The notes: generated by a model not told the origin, from the letters alone. A stretch of 64,000 nucleotides of DNA from Hyphomicrobiales bacterium (GCA_900473805.1 UCMS01000005.1:20924-84923), one strand, 5' to 3'. Counted from the stretch's first letter, positions 8,262-17,467 are shown. Program-made: numbers and translations.

Positions 8262-8627
8262 TCAAAGTTCGTAAGGTATGACGATATCGGGATGCTGACG
8301 CGGAAAGCCTCTGGTGTCGCGCGTCAGCAAGCTCAGCCCATTCACTTTGGCGGTGGCCCAGATCACTGCGTCCGGCAATTTGAGCCTATGAACCTTCCGT
8401 ATGATAACTGCCTGCTCGGCAACGTCTTCGTCAAGGCCGATCAGTCCAAATCCTCTCAGAAAGTCTCGGGTAGCGTCAGTCAGCGTGGCGGGTGTGCCGA
8501 CCATGACTTCCATCCAGGTTATGATACTGATTGCCCGCTGTGGATAATCGCTCAGCACGTGCCGTGCGGCTGGAACGCCCTTCAGCACGTCGATCACGAT
8601 ATTCGTGTCGAAAAGCACCTTCACCAT
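8262..8627 (-). CDS. vapC: VapC-type PIN-domain RNase toxin
   Basis: A 121-residue PIN domain. The acidic residues expected to bind Mg/Mn are all present: D7 in LFDTNIVID, E40 in ITWMEVMVG, D86 in KLPDAVIWATA and D104 in LLTRDTRGF. VapC toxins cut specific RNAs, often initiator tRNA, and are held inactive by VapB. The gene overlaps the end of the upstream antitoxin gene by seven bases, the standard arrangement, and is transcribed with it from the 8852-8874 operator. It is convergent with the SDR gene 21 bases away. The catalytic set appears complete, so an active toxin is likely. Confidence 0.9.
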   Translation of the reverse strand: MVKVLFDTNIVIDVLKGVPAARHVLSDYPQRAISIITWMEVMVGTPATLTDATRDFLRGFGLIGLDEDVAEQAVIIRKVHRLKLPDAVIWATAKVNGLSLLTRDTRGFPRQHPDIVIPYEL

Positions 8628-8839
8628 TCGGCGCGAAGTTTACGCTGAATGACGAGGCCGTCTTCGGCCTCGGATCCCGCCCATAGTCCGAAACCGTTCA
8701 GGACAACATCATCCTTGTGTCGGTCCAGCAGGTTACCCACGGCTTCCCTGATTAATGAAGCACGCGAGACCTGTTTTTCGGCAGCGATCCTGTCCAAGGC
8801 TTCAATGTCAGCGTCTGGAATGTCCACCAATGTGCGCAT
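8621..8839 (-). CDS. vapB: VapB-type ribbon-helix-helix antitoxin
   Basis: A 72-residue protein. The first 45 residues fit a ribbon-helix-helix DNA-binding fold (MRTLVDIPDADIEALDRIA then SRASLIREAVGNLLDRH). The C-terminal tail, with an acidic-tryptophan stretch (GLWAGSEAEDG), would block the VapC active site. GGATGG precedes the ATG. Antitoxins of this kind bind a dyad in their own promoter; one lies 13-35 bases upstream of the start. The overlap with vapC enforces coupled translation. Confidence 0.87.
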   Translation of the reverse strand: MRTLVDIPDADIEALDRIAAEKQVSRASLIREAVGNLLDRHKDDVVLNGFGLWAGSEAEDGLVIQRKLRAEW

Positions 8840-8851
8840 GCCATCCTCCGA

Positions 8852-8874
8852 GTGATATCGCTCATATATATCAC
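8852..8874 (-). promoter_or_regulatory. Inverted-repeat operator of vapBC
   Basis: GTGATAT (8852-8858) and ATATCAC (8868-8874) are exact inverted repeats with a nine-base spacer. The centre is 24 bases before the vapB start and probably overlaps the -10 region, the expected place for VapBC autorepression. Confidence 0.7.
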
Positions 8875-8910
8875 CATACGGCGGAGCGTACCAGAGATGG
8901 ACCGCCAGCC

Positions 8911-10284
8911 TCAGCCCTCGCCTCTGTTATCCTTCAGCCAGTCCAGCCCTGCCCGCAGCGTATCGACCGCCTGGTCGATCTCGGTGCGTGAGATGATCAG
9001 CGGCGGGGAGAAGAGCATGCGGTCGCCGGTGGCGCGGAGCACGACGCCTGCGTCGACGCACTGGTTGCGCACGGCAGTGCCCGTATCATCCGGCTTCTTG
9101 AAGCGGCGGCGGGTGGCCTTGTCGGCGGTGATCTGGACGGCACCCATCAGGCCGACGCTGACGGCTTCGCCGACGAGCTCGTGGTCGGTCAGCGAGGCCA
9201 ATGCCTGGGCGAGATAGGGGCCCGTGTCGTCGCGGACGCGCTCGACCAGGCCTTCTTCCTCGATGATGCGGATATTTTCAAGGGCTGCGGCAGCGGCCAC
9301 CGGGTGACCGGAATAGGTGTAGCCGTGGTAGAAGTCGCCGAGCTCGTTGACCATGACTTCCGCCACGCGGTCGGAGACGAGAACGCCACCGATCGGCAGA
9401 TACCCGGAGGAGAGCCCCTTGGCGATCGGCGCGAGGTCCGGCTCGAAATCATAGTACTGGTGACCGAACCAGGTGCCAAGGCGACCGAAGCCGGAGATGA
9501 CTTCGTCGGCCACGAGCAGGATCTGGTATTTCGCGCAGATGCGCTTGATCTCCGGCCAGTAGGTGGACGGCGGGACGATGACGCCACCGGCGCCCTGGAT
9601 CGGCTCGGCAACGAAGGCTGCGACATTTTCCTCGCCGAGTTCGAGGATCTTTTCCTCGAGTTCGCGAGCGACCTTGATGCCAAAATCTTCCGGCGAGAGA
9701 TCACCACCCTCGGCATACCAATAGGGCTGGTTGATGTGGTGGATGCCTTCGATCGGCAGGTTGCCCTGCTCATGCATCCACTTCATGCCGCCAAGCGAAG
9801 CGCCGGCCACCGTCGAGCCATGGTAGGCATTCTTGCGGGCGATCACCTGCGTCTTCGTTTCATGGCCCAGCGCCTTCCAGTAGACGCGCGCCATGCGGAA
9901 CCACGTGTCGGAAGCCTCCGAGCCGGAGTTGGAGAAGAAGACGCGGTTGAGCTTCGGGCCGGTCTTTTCGGCAATTTTCTGGGCGAGCAGGGTGGTCGGC
10001 GGGGTCGTGGTGCCGAAGAAGGTGTTGTAATAGGGCAGTTCCAGCATCTGGGCATAGGCGGCATCTGCGATCGACTTTCGGCCATAACCGACATTCACGC
10101 ACCAGAGGCCGGCAAAGGCGTCGAGATACTGCTTGCCGGTCGCGTCCCAGATATGCACGCCATCCGCCCGGGTGATGATCTTGGTGCCGGCGGCGTTCAG
10201 TTTCTTCATGTCCGAGAAGGGATGAAGATGGTGGGCAGCATCGATGGCACCGAGGTTGGAGACGGCGGTAAGCGGCTTGTTCAT
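8911..10284 (-). CDS. Class III (omega) aminotransferase, SpuC/putrescine-pyruvate type
   Basis: A 457-residue PLP enzyme of the aspartate aminotransferase superfamily, class III. Features in order: ITRADGVHIWDATGKQYLD near 38, the FSNSGSEASDTWFRMAR phosphate-binding region near 118, AFVAEPIQGAGG near 222, LLVADEVISGFGRLG (Asp contacting PLP nitrogen) near 256, and IAKGLSSGYLPIGG carrying the Schiff-base lysine near 288. Length and sequence style match enzymes annotated as aspartate aminotransferase family or SpuC, which move an amino group from putrescine or another omega-amine to pyruvate. It is divergent from a PuuA-like glutamine synthetase and an ABC importer, pointing to amine or amino-acid catabolism. 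The true amine is unknown. Confidence 0.88.
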   Translation of the reverse strand: MNKPLTAVSNLGAIDAAHHLHPFSDMKKLNAAGTKIITRADGVHIWDATGKQYLDAFAGLWCVNVGYGRKSIADAAYAQMLELPYYNTFFGTTTPPTTLLAQKIAEKTGPKLNRVFFSNSGSEASDTWFRMARVYWKALGHETKTQVIARKNAYHGSTVAGASLGGMKWMHEQGNLPIEGIHHINQPYWYAEGGDLSPEDFGIKVARELEEKILELGEENVAAFVAEPIQGAGGVIVPPSTYWPEIKRICAKYQILLVADEVISGFGRLGTWFGHQYYDFEPDLAPIAKGLSSGYLPIGGVLVSDRVAEVMVNELGDFYHGYTYSGHPVAAAAALENIRIIEEEGLVERVRDDTGPYLAQALASLTDHELVGEAVSVGLMGAVQITADKATRRRFKKPDDTGTAVRNQCVDAGVVLRATGDRMLFSPPLIISRTEIDQAVDTLRAGLDWLKDNRGEG

Positions 10285-10476
10285 GGGTCGGATCCTTGGT
10301 CGGGGCGATAGCGCTCGGCGTGACGGCCAAACATGGTCGGTGTGCCCAGCTTACCCCGCATTGAAAGGCGGAACATTATCGGCTACGACCATGACGATCC
10401 AAAACGCGTTTGGCAAGGCACCGATTGCCGCGTTCCTCCGGCCAAATTCGCCCTGAAAGCCAGCGAGAGTTTTTCC

Positions 10477-11835
10477 ATGACAGCATCGACCGAGGCCGCC
10501 GATCAGACCGCAGCCGATCCTTCCGCGCGTATCGAGGTGCTGCTCGTCGGCATGAATGGCGATCTGCGCGGCAAGATGATTCCGCTGAAGGCCGAGGACA
10601 AGGTCTGGAAGAACACGGTGCGCCTGCCCGCCTCGACGCAATCGCTCGACATCTGGGGCGACGACAATGACGACATCACCAAGATCTCGCTGACGCTGGG
10701 GGATCCGGACGGGATCTGTACCCCGGACAAGAACTCGCTCACCACCCTGCCCTGGGGTCCCGCCGGTTCCAAGCAGGTGCTTGCCACCATGCACACGCTT
10801 GACGGAGAGCCGCATTACGTCTGCCCGCGCGCCATCCTCGCAAACGTACTGAAACGCTTCGAGGAGAAGGGCCTGACGCCTGTTGTCGCGACAGAACTCG
10901 AATTCTACGTGATGGAGCCGGATTTCCGCGAGACCGGCGTACCGATGCCGCCGAAGGCGCTTGTCATGAACGGCGAGGTCGAGGGCTACCAGCTCTATGA
11001 TATGCGCGCGACCGCTGCGATGGAAGACTTCCTCGAGACCGTGCGCGAATATTGCGATCACATGGGTCTGCCGGCCGATGCGACAACGGCCGAATTCGGC
11101 CCCGGCCAGTTCGAAGTGAATCTCTTGCACAAGCCGAATGCGATTTCGGCCGCCGACGATTGCATCTATCTGAAGCGCGTCGTCGACTTCGCCGCCCGGC
11201 GCCATGGCTTCAAGGCGACCTGCATGGCCAAACCCTATGGCGATCACGCCGGGTCGGGTCTGCACGTGCATGCCTCGATCATCGACAGGCAAGGCAAGAA
11301 CATCCTCGACGCCAAGGGCGGCGATCCGGTGAAGCTGAAATCGATCACCGCCGGCATGCTGAAAAGCATGCAGGATGCCCAGCTGATCTTCGCCCCCTTT
11401 GCCAATTCCTATCGCCGCTTTCAGCCGGGTTCGTTCGCACCCGACAAGATCGACTGGGGCTTCGGCAATCGTGGCACAGCGATCCGCATCCCGGACAAGG
11501 ATGGCCCCGCCGCCCGCATCGAACACCGCGTGGCCGGTGCGGACGCCAATCCACATCTGCTGCTTGCCGCCATCCTTGGCGGCATCCTGCTCGGCCTGGA
11601 AGAAGACCTCGATCCGGGTCCGGTCACGACGCCGGACAGCGCACCCGAAAACCCGGATATGCTCACTTACGACTTCCTGACCGCCGTCGAGCGTTTCCGC
11701 GCATCCGCCTTCATCAAGGACATCTTCGGCGCCGAATACCAGCGCATCTATGGCGATACCAAACGCAAGGAAGCCATGGCCTATCTGCGCACCGTGTCGA
11801 GCTTCGACTACCAGACCTATCTGCCGCGGATTTGA
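10477..11835 (+). CDS. Glutamine synthetase family protein, PuuA/gamma-glutamylamine-synthetase type
   Basis: A 452-residue member of the glutamine synthetase fold. Motifs seen are ATELEFYVMEP (metal ligand Glu), AEFGPGQFEVNL, KPYGDHAGSGLHVHAS, FANSYRRFQPGSFAP and ARIEHRVAGADANPHLLLAAI. Enzymes of this branch join glutamate to putrescine or other amines using ATP rather than making glutamine. The ATG at 10477 is preferred over an in-frame GTG 144 bases upstream because family members begin near the sequence IEVLLVGMNGDLRGK and AGCGAGAG precedes this ATG. It is divergent from a class III aminotransferase, and an oligopeptide-type importer follows 260 bases downstream. A gamma-glutamylation route of amine use is inferred. 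The stop codon lies in a 17-base tandem duplication. Confidence 0.85.
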   Translation: MTASTEAADQTAADPSARIEVLLVGMNGDLRGKMIPLKAEDKVWKNTVRLPASTQSLDIWGDDNDDITKISLTLGDPDGICTPDKNSLTTLPWGPAGSKQVLATMHTLDGEPHYVCPRAILANVLKRFEEKGLTPVVATELEFYVMEPDFRETGVPMPPKALVMNGEVEGYQLYDMRATAAMEDFLETVREYCDHMGLPADATTAEFGPGQFEVNLLHKPNAISAADDCIYLKRVVDFAARRHGFKATCMAKPYGDHAGSGLHVHASIIDRQGKNILDAKGGDPVKLKSITAGMLKSMQDAQLIFAPFANSYRRFQPGSFAPDKIDWGFGNRGTAIRIPDKDGPAARIEHRVAGADANPHLLLAAILGGILLGLEEDLDPGPVTTPDSAPENPDMLTYDFLTAVERFRASAFIKDIFGAEYQRIYGDTKRKEAMAYLRTVSSFDYQTYLPRI

Positions 11836-11858
11836 CGCTCACGCGGATTTGACGCTCA
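11826..11858. repeat. 17-bp tandem duplication across a stop codon
   Basis: The 16-base string GCGGATTTGACGCTCA occurs at 11826-11841 and again at 11843-11858. The first copy contains the TGA of the glutamine synthetase gene. The second is non-coding. It looks like a recent slippage duplication. Confidence 0.8.
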
Positions 11859-11880
11859 AACCATAGCCTTCAGGCCATCG

Positions 11881-11904
11881 CGGGCGGTGCATCAGCGCCG
11901 CCCG
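11881..11904 (+). terminator. Hairpin after the glutamine synthetase gene
   Basis: CGGGCGGTGC (11881-11890) pairs with GCGCCGCCCG (11895-11904) with one wobble and a four-base loop. The following bases are TCGCATTTG, a poor U-tract, so termination would be weak. Confidence 0.45.
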
Positions 11905-12097
11905 TCGCATTTGGACGATAAAATGGCGCGCTAATATTCTTTCGTCATAAAGTCGTCACACGAAATCTTCGAACCAAGTCACAGGGTTAGAATGCAAAAC
12001 CACCCGAATTTTGGGGTAGCGCTGCACGATAAGACTTGCCACCGCGAAATGAATGCTCTTCTCTCCCGTTTCCGTAAACGTAACTGGGAGAACAGTC

Positions 12098-13699
12098 ATG
12101 ACAATCCAGACCCGCCGACTTCTCGGCACGGCACTGCTGCTCGGATCGCTGCTGACCGGTGCCAGCCAGGCGCTGGCCGAAGCGGTGCTCCATCGTGGCA
12201 ATGCCGGCGAGCCGCAGACGCTCGACTACGCCCATATCTCGATCGACATCGAAGGCTTCGTCGTCCGCGACATGTTCGAGGGCCTGACCATATTCAACGC
12301 CAAGGGTGAAGTGGTTCCGGGGTCTGCCGAAAGCTGGACGGTGTCCGACGACAACCTGACCTACACCTTCAAGATCCGCGAAAACGCCAACTGGTCCGAC
12401 GGAACGCCGGTGACCGCCGAAGACTTCGTCTTCTCGATGCGCCGCCTGGAAGATCCGAAGACCGCCGCCGAATATGCCGGCATCCTTTACCCGATCAAGA
12501 ACGCCGAAAAGGTGAACAAGGGCGAAGTGCCGGTCGATCAGCTCGGCATCAAGGCCATCGATGCCAAGACCGTCGAGATCACGCTCGAGCGTCCGACCCC
12601 CTTCTTCCTGCAGCTTCTTGCCCACTACACCGCGTTGCCGATCAGCAAGGCCAACTTCGAGAAGTTCGGCGACCAGTTCGTGAAGCCCGGCAACATGGTG
12701 TCCAACGGCGCCTTCAAGCTTGAAGCACACGTGCCGAACGATACCCTGACCGTCGTCAAGAACGACAAGTACTGGGATGCCGCCAACGTCAAGCTCGACA
12801 AGGTCATCTTCTACCCGATCGACGACGATGCCGCTTCCGTCCGCCGCTTCGAGGCCAAGGAAATGGACCTCGTCTACAACTTCTCCGCAGACCAGATCAA
12901 ACGCCTGCGCGAAACCTATAACGACCAGGTCCACGTGACCCCGTCGCTCGCCACCTACTACTACGTCTTCGACAACCGCGAGCCGCCTTACAACGACGTC
13001 AACGTCCGCCGCGCGCTCTCCATGGCCGTCGACCGCGACTTCCTCGCCCAGGAAATCTATGCCGGCGCCCAGCTTCCGGCCTACAACCTCGTGCCCCCGG
13101 GCATGCCGGGCTATGGCGACGGACCGGTTCCGGATTTCGCCTCGATGTCGCAGATCGATCGTGAAGACAAGGCGATCGAACTGATGAAAGCCGCCGGTTA
13201 CGGCGAAGGCGGCAAGCCGCTCGAAATCGAGATCCGTTACAACACCAACGCCAACCACGAGCGCGTCGCAACCGCGGTTGCCGACATGTGGAAGAACACG
13301 TTCGGCGCCAAGGTGTCGCTGGTGAACCTCGATGTGGCCTCGCACTACGCCTATCTGCAGGAAGGCGGCAAGTTCAACGTCGCCCGCGCCGCGTGGTCGG
13401 CCGACTACGGCGATCCGGAAAACTTCCTGGCGCTGAACGTCAGCACGAATACCACGTTCAACTACGGCAAGTACAAGAGCGAAGAATACGACGCGCTGAT
13501 GAAGCAGTCCTATGAGGAGCAGGATCCGGCCAAGCGCATGGAAATCCTGAAGAAGGCTGAAACCGTCCTCAACAACGACCAGCCGATCGCGCCGTTCATG
13601 AACTCGGCCAACCTGTGGCTGGTCTCGTCGCGCGTCTCCGGCTGGGAAGACAATGCGGTGAACGAGCACCTGTCCAAGTTCCTCAGCGTTTCCGAATAA
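12098..13699 (+). CDS. ABC transporter periplasmic substrate-binding protein (family 5, peptide/oligopeptide)
   Basis: A 533-residue secreted binding protein. A signal peptide is clear: basic QTRR, then LLGTALLLGSLLTGA and a cleavage site near SQALAEA (about residue 28). The mature part is a family 5 solute-binding protein: DYAHISIDIEGFVVRDMFEGL, WTVSDDNLTYTFKIRENANW, then RFEAKEMDLVYNFSADQ and a second lobe with RALSMAVDRDFLA. These bind di- and oligopeptides, opines or similar compounds in the periplasm. ATG 12098 follows GGGAG; an earlier ATG at 12053 would bury the signal peptide. It opens an operon of five transporter domains ending at 17467, with a strong hairpin directly after it. Ligand is unknown; the OppA-like branch is likely. 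Confidence 0.88.
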   Translation: MTIQTRRLLGTALLLGSLLTGASQALAEAVLHRGNAGEPQTLDYAHISIDIEGFVVRDMFEGLTIFNAKGEVVPGSAESWTVSDDNLTYTFKIRENANWSDGTPVTAEDFVFSMRRLEDPKTAAEYAGILYPIKNAEKVNKGEVPVDQLGIKAIDAKTVEITLERPTPFFLQLLAHYTALPISKANFEKFGDQFVKPGNMVSNGAFKLEAHVPNDTLTVVKNDKYWDAANVKLDKVIFYPIDDDAASVRRFEAKEMDLVYNFSADQIKRLRETYNDQVHVTPSLATYYYVFDNREPPYNDVNVRRALSMAVDRDFLAQEIYAGAQLPAYNLVPPGMPGYGDGPVPDFASMSQIDREDKAIELMKAAGYGEGGKPLEIEIRYNTNANHERVATAVADMWKNTFGAKVSLVNLDVASHYAYLQEGGKFNVARAAWSADYGDPENFLALNVSTNTTFNYGKYKSEEYDALMKQSYEEQDPAKRMEILKKAETVLNNDQPIAPFMNSANLWLVSSRVSGWEDNAVNEHLSKFLSVSE

Positions 13700-13713
13700 C
13701 GAACAAAAGGGAT

Positions 13714-13747
13714 CGGCGCGCGGCAGCATGATGGCTGTCGCGCGCCG
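13714..13747 (+). terminator. Strong intercistronic hairpin between binding protein and permease genes
   Basis: CGGCGCGCGGCAGC (13714-13727) pairs with GCTGTCGCGCGCCG (13734-13747): 14 pairs with one G-U and a six-base loop, then GGCTTTTATC. It sits between the binding-protein stop and the permease start. Such elements partly terminate or protect the upstream message so that binding protein exceeds permease. Confidence 0.72.
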
Positions 13748-13759
13748 GCTTTTATCACC

Positions 13760-14683
13760 ATGATCTCATTCGTCCTGCGCCGGCTCATGAGCGCCGTGCC
13801 CACCGTGTTCGTCGTCGTGACGATCTCGTTCTTCCTGATGCGCTTCGCGCCTGGTGGTCCGTTCAGCCTCGAACGTCCGCTCCCGCCGCAGACCATGGCC
13901 AATGTCATGGAAACGTACAAGCTCAACGACCCGCTCTGGAGCCAGTACCTGCATTATCTCGGCAATGCCTTTAAGGGCGATTTCGGCCCGAGCTTCATCT
14001 ACAAGGACAACACGGTCGCCGAACTCATTGGCAAGGCCCTGCCCTATTCCGTCGAGCTCGGCCTCTACGCGATCCTGATCGCGCTGATCGGTGGCGTCAT
14101 TCTCGGCACGATCGCAGCGCTTCGCCAGAACAGCGCGCTGGACTTCGGCTTGATGGCCTTCGCGACCATTGGCGTCACGGTGCCGAACTTCGTCGTTGGA
14201 CCTGTGCTTACCCTGATTTTCGCCGTCATGCTCTCCTGGCTTCCGGCCGGGGGCTGGGGCAATGGCGGCTTCCAGAACCTGATCCTGCCGATGACGGCAC
14301 TGGCCCTGCCGCAGCTCGCGGTCTTTGCAAGGCTCACACGCGGCTCGATGATCGAAGCCCTGAACGGCGATCATATCCGCACCGCCCGCGCCTATGGCCT
14401 GCCGCCGCGCGTCGTGGTCATCACGCACGCCCTGCGCGGCGCGATGCTGCCGGTCGTTTCCTATCTCGCACCGTGTGCTGCAGCCCTGCTCACCGGCTCT
14501 GCCGTCGTCGAGAGCATCTTCACCATTCCCGGTGTCGGCCGCTACTTCGTGCTCGGCGCGCTCAATCGCGACTATCCCCTCGTCATGGGCACCGTCATTC
14601 TCGTCGCCGTGTTCGTGATCTTCTTCAACCTCCTGGTCGACATCGCCTACGGCCTGCTTGATCCGAGGGTCCGCAATGACTGA
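13760..14683 (+). CDS. ABC transporter permease, OppB/DppB type
   Basis: A 307-residue inner-membrane permease with six predicted helices. The N-terminus MISFVLRRLMSAVPTVFVVV and the early RFAPGGPF loop are hallmarks of DppB/OppB. The binding-protein-dependent transport signature lies near residues 205-225 (ALNGDHIRTARAYGLPPRVV, the EAA-like loop that docks the ATPase), followed by GSAVVESIFTIPGVGRYFV. It pairs with the next permease; the two genes overlap. No clear ribosome site is seen between the upstream hairpin and the ATG, so it may depend on readthrough from the binding-protein gene. Confidence 0.9.
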   Translation: MISFVLRRLMSAVPTVFVVVTISFFLMRFAPGGPFSLERPLPPQTMANVMETYKLNDPLWSQYLHYLGNAFKGDFGPSFIYKDNTVAELIGKALPYSVELGLYAILIALIGGVILGTIAALRQNSALDFGLMAFATIGVTVPNFVVGPVLTLIFAVMLSWLPAGGWGNGGFQNLILPMTALALPQLAVFARLTRGSMIEALNGDHIRTARAYGLPPRVVVITHALRGAMLPVVSYLAPCAAALLTGSAVVESIFTIPGVGRYFVLGALNRDYPLVMGTVILVAVFVIFFNLLVDIAYGLLDPRVRND

Positions 14684-15809
14684 TACTTCCGCAACCCAGG
14701 GCCTTGCCCCCGCCGAAGTGGCCGGCCGCAGCCTGACCCAGCTCGCCATGATGCGCTTCAAGCGCAACAAGGCGGCCATGGGCGGCTGCATCATGCTGGC
14801 GCTGATCGTGCTCTTCTCGTTCGCCGGTCCGTTCTTCGTGCCGCACACCTATGACCAGGTCTTTGCCTCTTACGTAACCGTGCCGCCGAGCCTTGAGCCG
14901 CGTCCGGATCCGGAATCGCTGCAGGAAGTGGCCGAAGGCATTGCCAAGCGCGCGCGCGTCGAGCTCAAAAGCCTGGAAGTCGCCGATGGCGGGTTTACCG
15001 CCGTCCTGACAGCCTCCAAGCCGATCGACCCGCGCACGATCCGCTATTTCGACCGGACGAATGAGTTCAAGGAGACGACGATCCAGGAGACCAGCGCCGA
15101 CGGCTTGCAGGTCACCGTCACCGGGAAGGTCGACCAGGTCACCTTCCCCTTCGGCACCGATACCAATGGTCGTGACCTTCTCGTCCGCGTCATGCTCGGC
15201 GGGCAGATCTCGATTGCCGTGGGCCTGGCCGCGAGCCTCGTCTCGCTCGGCATCGGCGTCATCTACGGCGCGACCTCGGGCTATCTCGGCGGCCGCATTG
15301 ACAACGTCATGATGCGCTTCGTCGAAATCCTCTATTCGCTTCCCTTCGTCTTCCTCGTCGTCGTGCTCGTGGTCTTCTTCGGACGATCGGTGGTGCTGAT
15401 CTTCGTGGTGATCGGGGCGGTGCAATGGCTGGAAATGGCCCGGATCGTGCGCGGCCAGACGCTCTCGCTCAAACGTCGCGAATTCGTCGGCGCGGCGGAA
15501 GCGCTCGGCCTCACCGACTGGCAGATCATCCGCCGGCACATCATCCCGAACACGATCGGCCCCGTCATCGTCTTCGTGACCGTCGTCGTGCCGCAGGTGA
15601 TCCTGACCGAGAGCTTCCTGTCCTTCCTCGGCCTCGGCGTCCAGGCGCCGCTTGCGAGCTGGGGCACGCTGATTTCGGAGGGCACGAAGAACATGCAGAG
15701 CGCACCATGGCTCCTGATCTTCCCGGCGATCTTCTTCGTCGCGACGTTGTTTGCCCTCAATTTCGTTGGCGACGGCCTGCGCGACGCGCTCGACCCGAAG
15801 GATCGCTGA
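14676..15809 (+). CDS. ABC transporter permease, OppC/DppC type
   Basis: A 377-residue permease whose ATG overlaps the OppB-type gene by eight bases. The N-terminal OppC_N segment is MMRFKRNKAAMGGCIMLALI near residue 25. About 100 residues of soluble periplasmic sequence follow (longer than in classical OppC, which is near 300 residues), then the transport domain with GTDTNGRDLLVRVMLGGQIS and the EAA loop RREFVGAAEALGLTDWQII. The extra domain (about residues 65-150) is seen in a subset of peptide permeases such as YejE-like proteins. It forms a heterodimeric channel with the OppB-type protein. Confidence in family is high. Confidence 0.9.
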   Translation: MTDTSATQGLAPAEVAGRSLTQLAMMRFKRNKAAMGGCIMLALIVLFSFAGPFFVPHTYDQVFASYVTVPPSLEPRPDPESLQEVAEGIAKRARVELKSLEVADGGFTAVLTASKPIDPRTIRYFDRTNEFKETTIQETSADGLQVTVTGKVDQVTFPFGTDTNGRDLLVRVMLGGQISIAVGLAASLVSLGIGVIYGATSGYLGGRIDNVMMRFVEILYSLPFVFLVVVLVVFFGRSVVLIFVVIGAVQWLEMARIVRGQTLSLKRREFVGAAEALGLTDWQIIRRHIIPNTIGPVIVFVTVVVPQVILTESFLSFLGLGVQAPLASWGTLISEGTKNMQSAPWLLIFPAIFFVATLFALNFVGDGLRDALDPKDR

Positions 15810-15810
15810 A

Positions 15811-17415
15811 ATGGAGACGAACCAGATGACACCGGTCCTCACCGTCAACGACCTCAAGGTCACCTTCCAGACGCCCGACGGTACCGTCGAAGCGGTCAAG
15901 GGCATCAGCTTCGACGTGAAGAAGGGTGAAACGCTCGCCATCGTCGGCGAGTCGGGTTCCGGCAAGAGCCAGACGATGATGGGCATCATGGGCCTGCTCG
16001 CGAAGAACGGCAGCGTCACCGGCGAGGCCCTCTATGGCGGCACCAACCTGGTCGGCCAGCCGCTCTCGACGCTCAACACGGTGCGCGGCTCCAAGATCAC
16101 CATGATTTTCCAGGAGCCGATGACCTCGCTTGATCCGCTTTACAGGATCGGCCGGCAGATCGCCGAACCGCTGATCCACCATCGCGGATTGAGCAAGAAG
16201 GCGGCCCGTGCGCGTGTGCTGGAACTGCTGAAACTCGTCGGCATTCCCGACCCGGAACGCCGCATCGACAGCTACCCGCATGAAATGTCCGGCGGCCAGC
16301 GCCAGCGCGTGATGATTGCCATGGCACTTGCCAACGAACCCGACGTGCTGATTGCGGACGAGCCGACGACGGCCCTCGACGTCACCATCCAGGCGCAGAT
16401 CCTGACGCTGCTCGCCGAGCTGCAGAAGCGGTTCGGCATGGCGATCGTGTTGATCACCCATGACCTCGGCGTGGTCAAACACGTCGCCGACCGGGTCGCC
16501 GTCATGCGCAAGGGCGAGATCGTCGAACAGGGCACGCGTGACGAAATCTTCGGCAATGCGCAGCACGACTACACCAAGATGCTGCTCGCCGCTGAACCAT
16601 CAGGCACGAAGGCGCCGCCGCCCGAAAATGCGCCCATGGTGCTGGAAGGCCGCAACGTCATTGTCGATTTCGACATCGGCGGTGGCGGATTGTTCGGCAA
16701 GGCACGCACCTTCCGCGCCGTCGACCAGGTCAGCATTCGGCTTCGCCAGGGTCAGACCATCGGCATCGTCGGTGAATCCGGTTCGGGCAAATCGACGCTC
16801 GGCCGCGCTCTTCTCAAACTTCTGCAGGCCGATGGAGCCTTCCGCTTCGGCACGAACGACATCACCGCGCTGGACCGGGCCGGCATGCGGCCCTTCCGCA
16901 AGCAGATGCAGCTCGTCTTCCAGGACCCCTATGGTTCGCTCTCGCCGCGCCAGACGGTCGGTGAGATCATCACCGAAGGGCTTTACGTGCATGAGCCCCA
17001 GCTGTCCCGCGCCGAACGTGACCAGCGGGCGATCGCGGCCCTCAAAGAAGTCGGCCTCGATCCGGCGGCGCGCAACCGCTATCCGCACGAGTTCTCCGGT
17101 GGCCAGCGGCAGCGCATCGCAATCGCCCGCTCGATCATCCTGAAGCCCAAGGTCGTCATCCTCGATGAGCCGACCTCGGCGCTCGACCGCTCGGTGCAGC
17201 GTCAGGTGATCGAACTCTTGCGCGACCTGCAGGACCGCTACGGCCTGTCCTACGTCTTCATCAGCCATGACCTCTCCGTCATCCGGGCGATGTCGGACCA
17301 TGTGGTGGTGATGAAGAACGGCAAGATCGTCGAACAAGGCGATACCGAGGCGATCTTCGACCATCCGGTGGAAGACTATACCAAGGCGCTGATTGCCGCC
17401 GCCTTCACCCACTGA
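15811..17415 (+). CDS. ABC transporter ATP-binding protein with two fused nucleotide-binding domains
   Basis: A 534-residue cytosolic ATPase carrying both halves that are separate in OppD and OppF. Domain 1 has Walker [10 protein letters not shown], signature SGGQRQR and Walker [13 protein letters not shown]. Domain 2 repeats these as [28 protein letters not shown] and [12 protein letters not shown]. Both sites look intact, including the D-loop and switch histidines (ITHDLG and ISHDLS). The start at 15811 lies one base after the permease stop; an alternative ATG is at 15826. Fused DF ATPases like GsiA or YejF are common in Rhizobiaceae peptide transporters. The operon ends with a strong terminator right after this gene. 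Confidence 0.93.
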   Translation: METNQMTPVLTVNDLKVTFQTPDGTVEAVKGISFDVKKGETLAIVGESGSGKSQTMMGIMGLLAKNGSVTGEALYGGTNLVGQPLSTLNTVRGSKITMIFQEPMTSLDPLYRIGRQIAEPLIHHRGLSKKAARARVLELLKLVGIPDPERRIDSYPHEMSGGQRQRVMIAMALANEPDVLIADEPTTALDVTIQAQILTLLAELQKRFGMAIVLITHDLGVVKHVADRVAVMRKGEIVEQGTRDEIFGNAQHDYTKMLLAAEPSGTKAPPPENAPMVLEGRNVIVDFDIGGGGLFGKARTFRAVDQVSIRLRQGQTIGIVGESGSGKSTLGRALLKLLQADGAFRFGTNDITALDRAGMRPFRKQMQLVFQDPYGSLSPRQTVGEIITEGLYVHEPQLSRAERDQRAIAALKEVGLDPAARNRYPHEFSGGQRQRIAIARSIILKPKVVILDEPTSALDRSVQRQVIELLRDLQDRYGLSYVFISHDLSVIRAMSDHVVVMKNGKIVEQGDTEAIFDHPVEDYTKALIAAAFTH

Positions 17416-17436
17416 GGCGGGCAAAACTGCAACAGG

Positions 17437-17467
17437 AACGGCGCCTCAGCCGGCGCCGTTTTTGTTT
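17437..17467 (+). terminator. Intrinsic terminator of the peptide ABC operon
   Basis: AACGGCGCC (17437-17445) and GGCGCCGTT (17452-17460) form a perfect nine-pair stem with a six-base loop, followed by TTTGTTT. It reaches the last codon of the convergent lipid-kinase gene. Confidence 0.88.

Noticed and set aside
11987..13729. A 580-codon minus-strand open frame opposite the ABC binding-protein gene
   Set aside because: The plus strand encodes a signal peptide and a full family 5 binding protein; the opposite frame is a codon-bias artefact.
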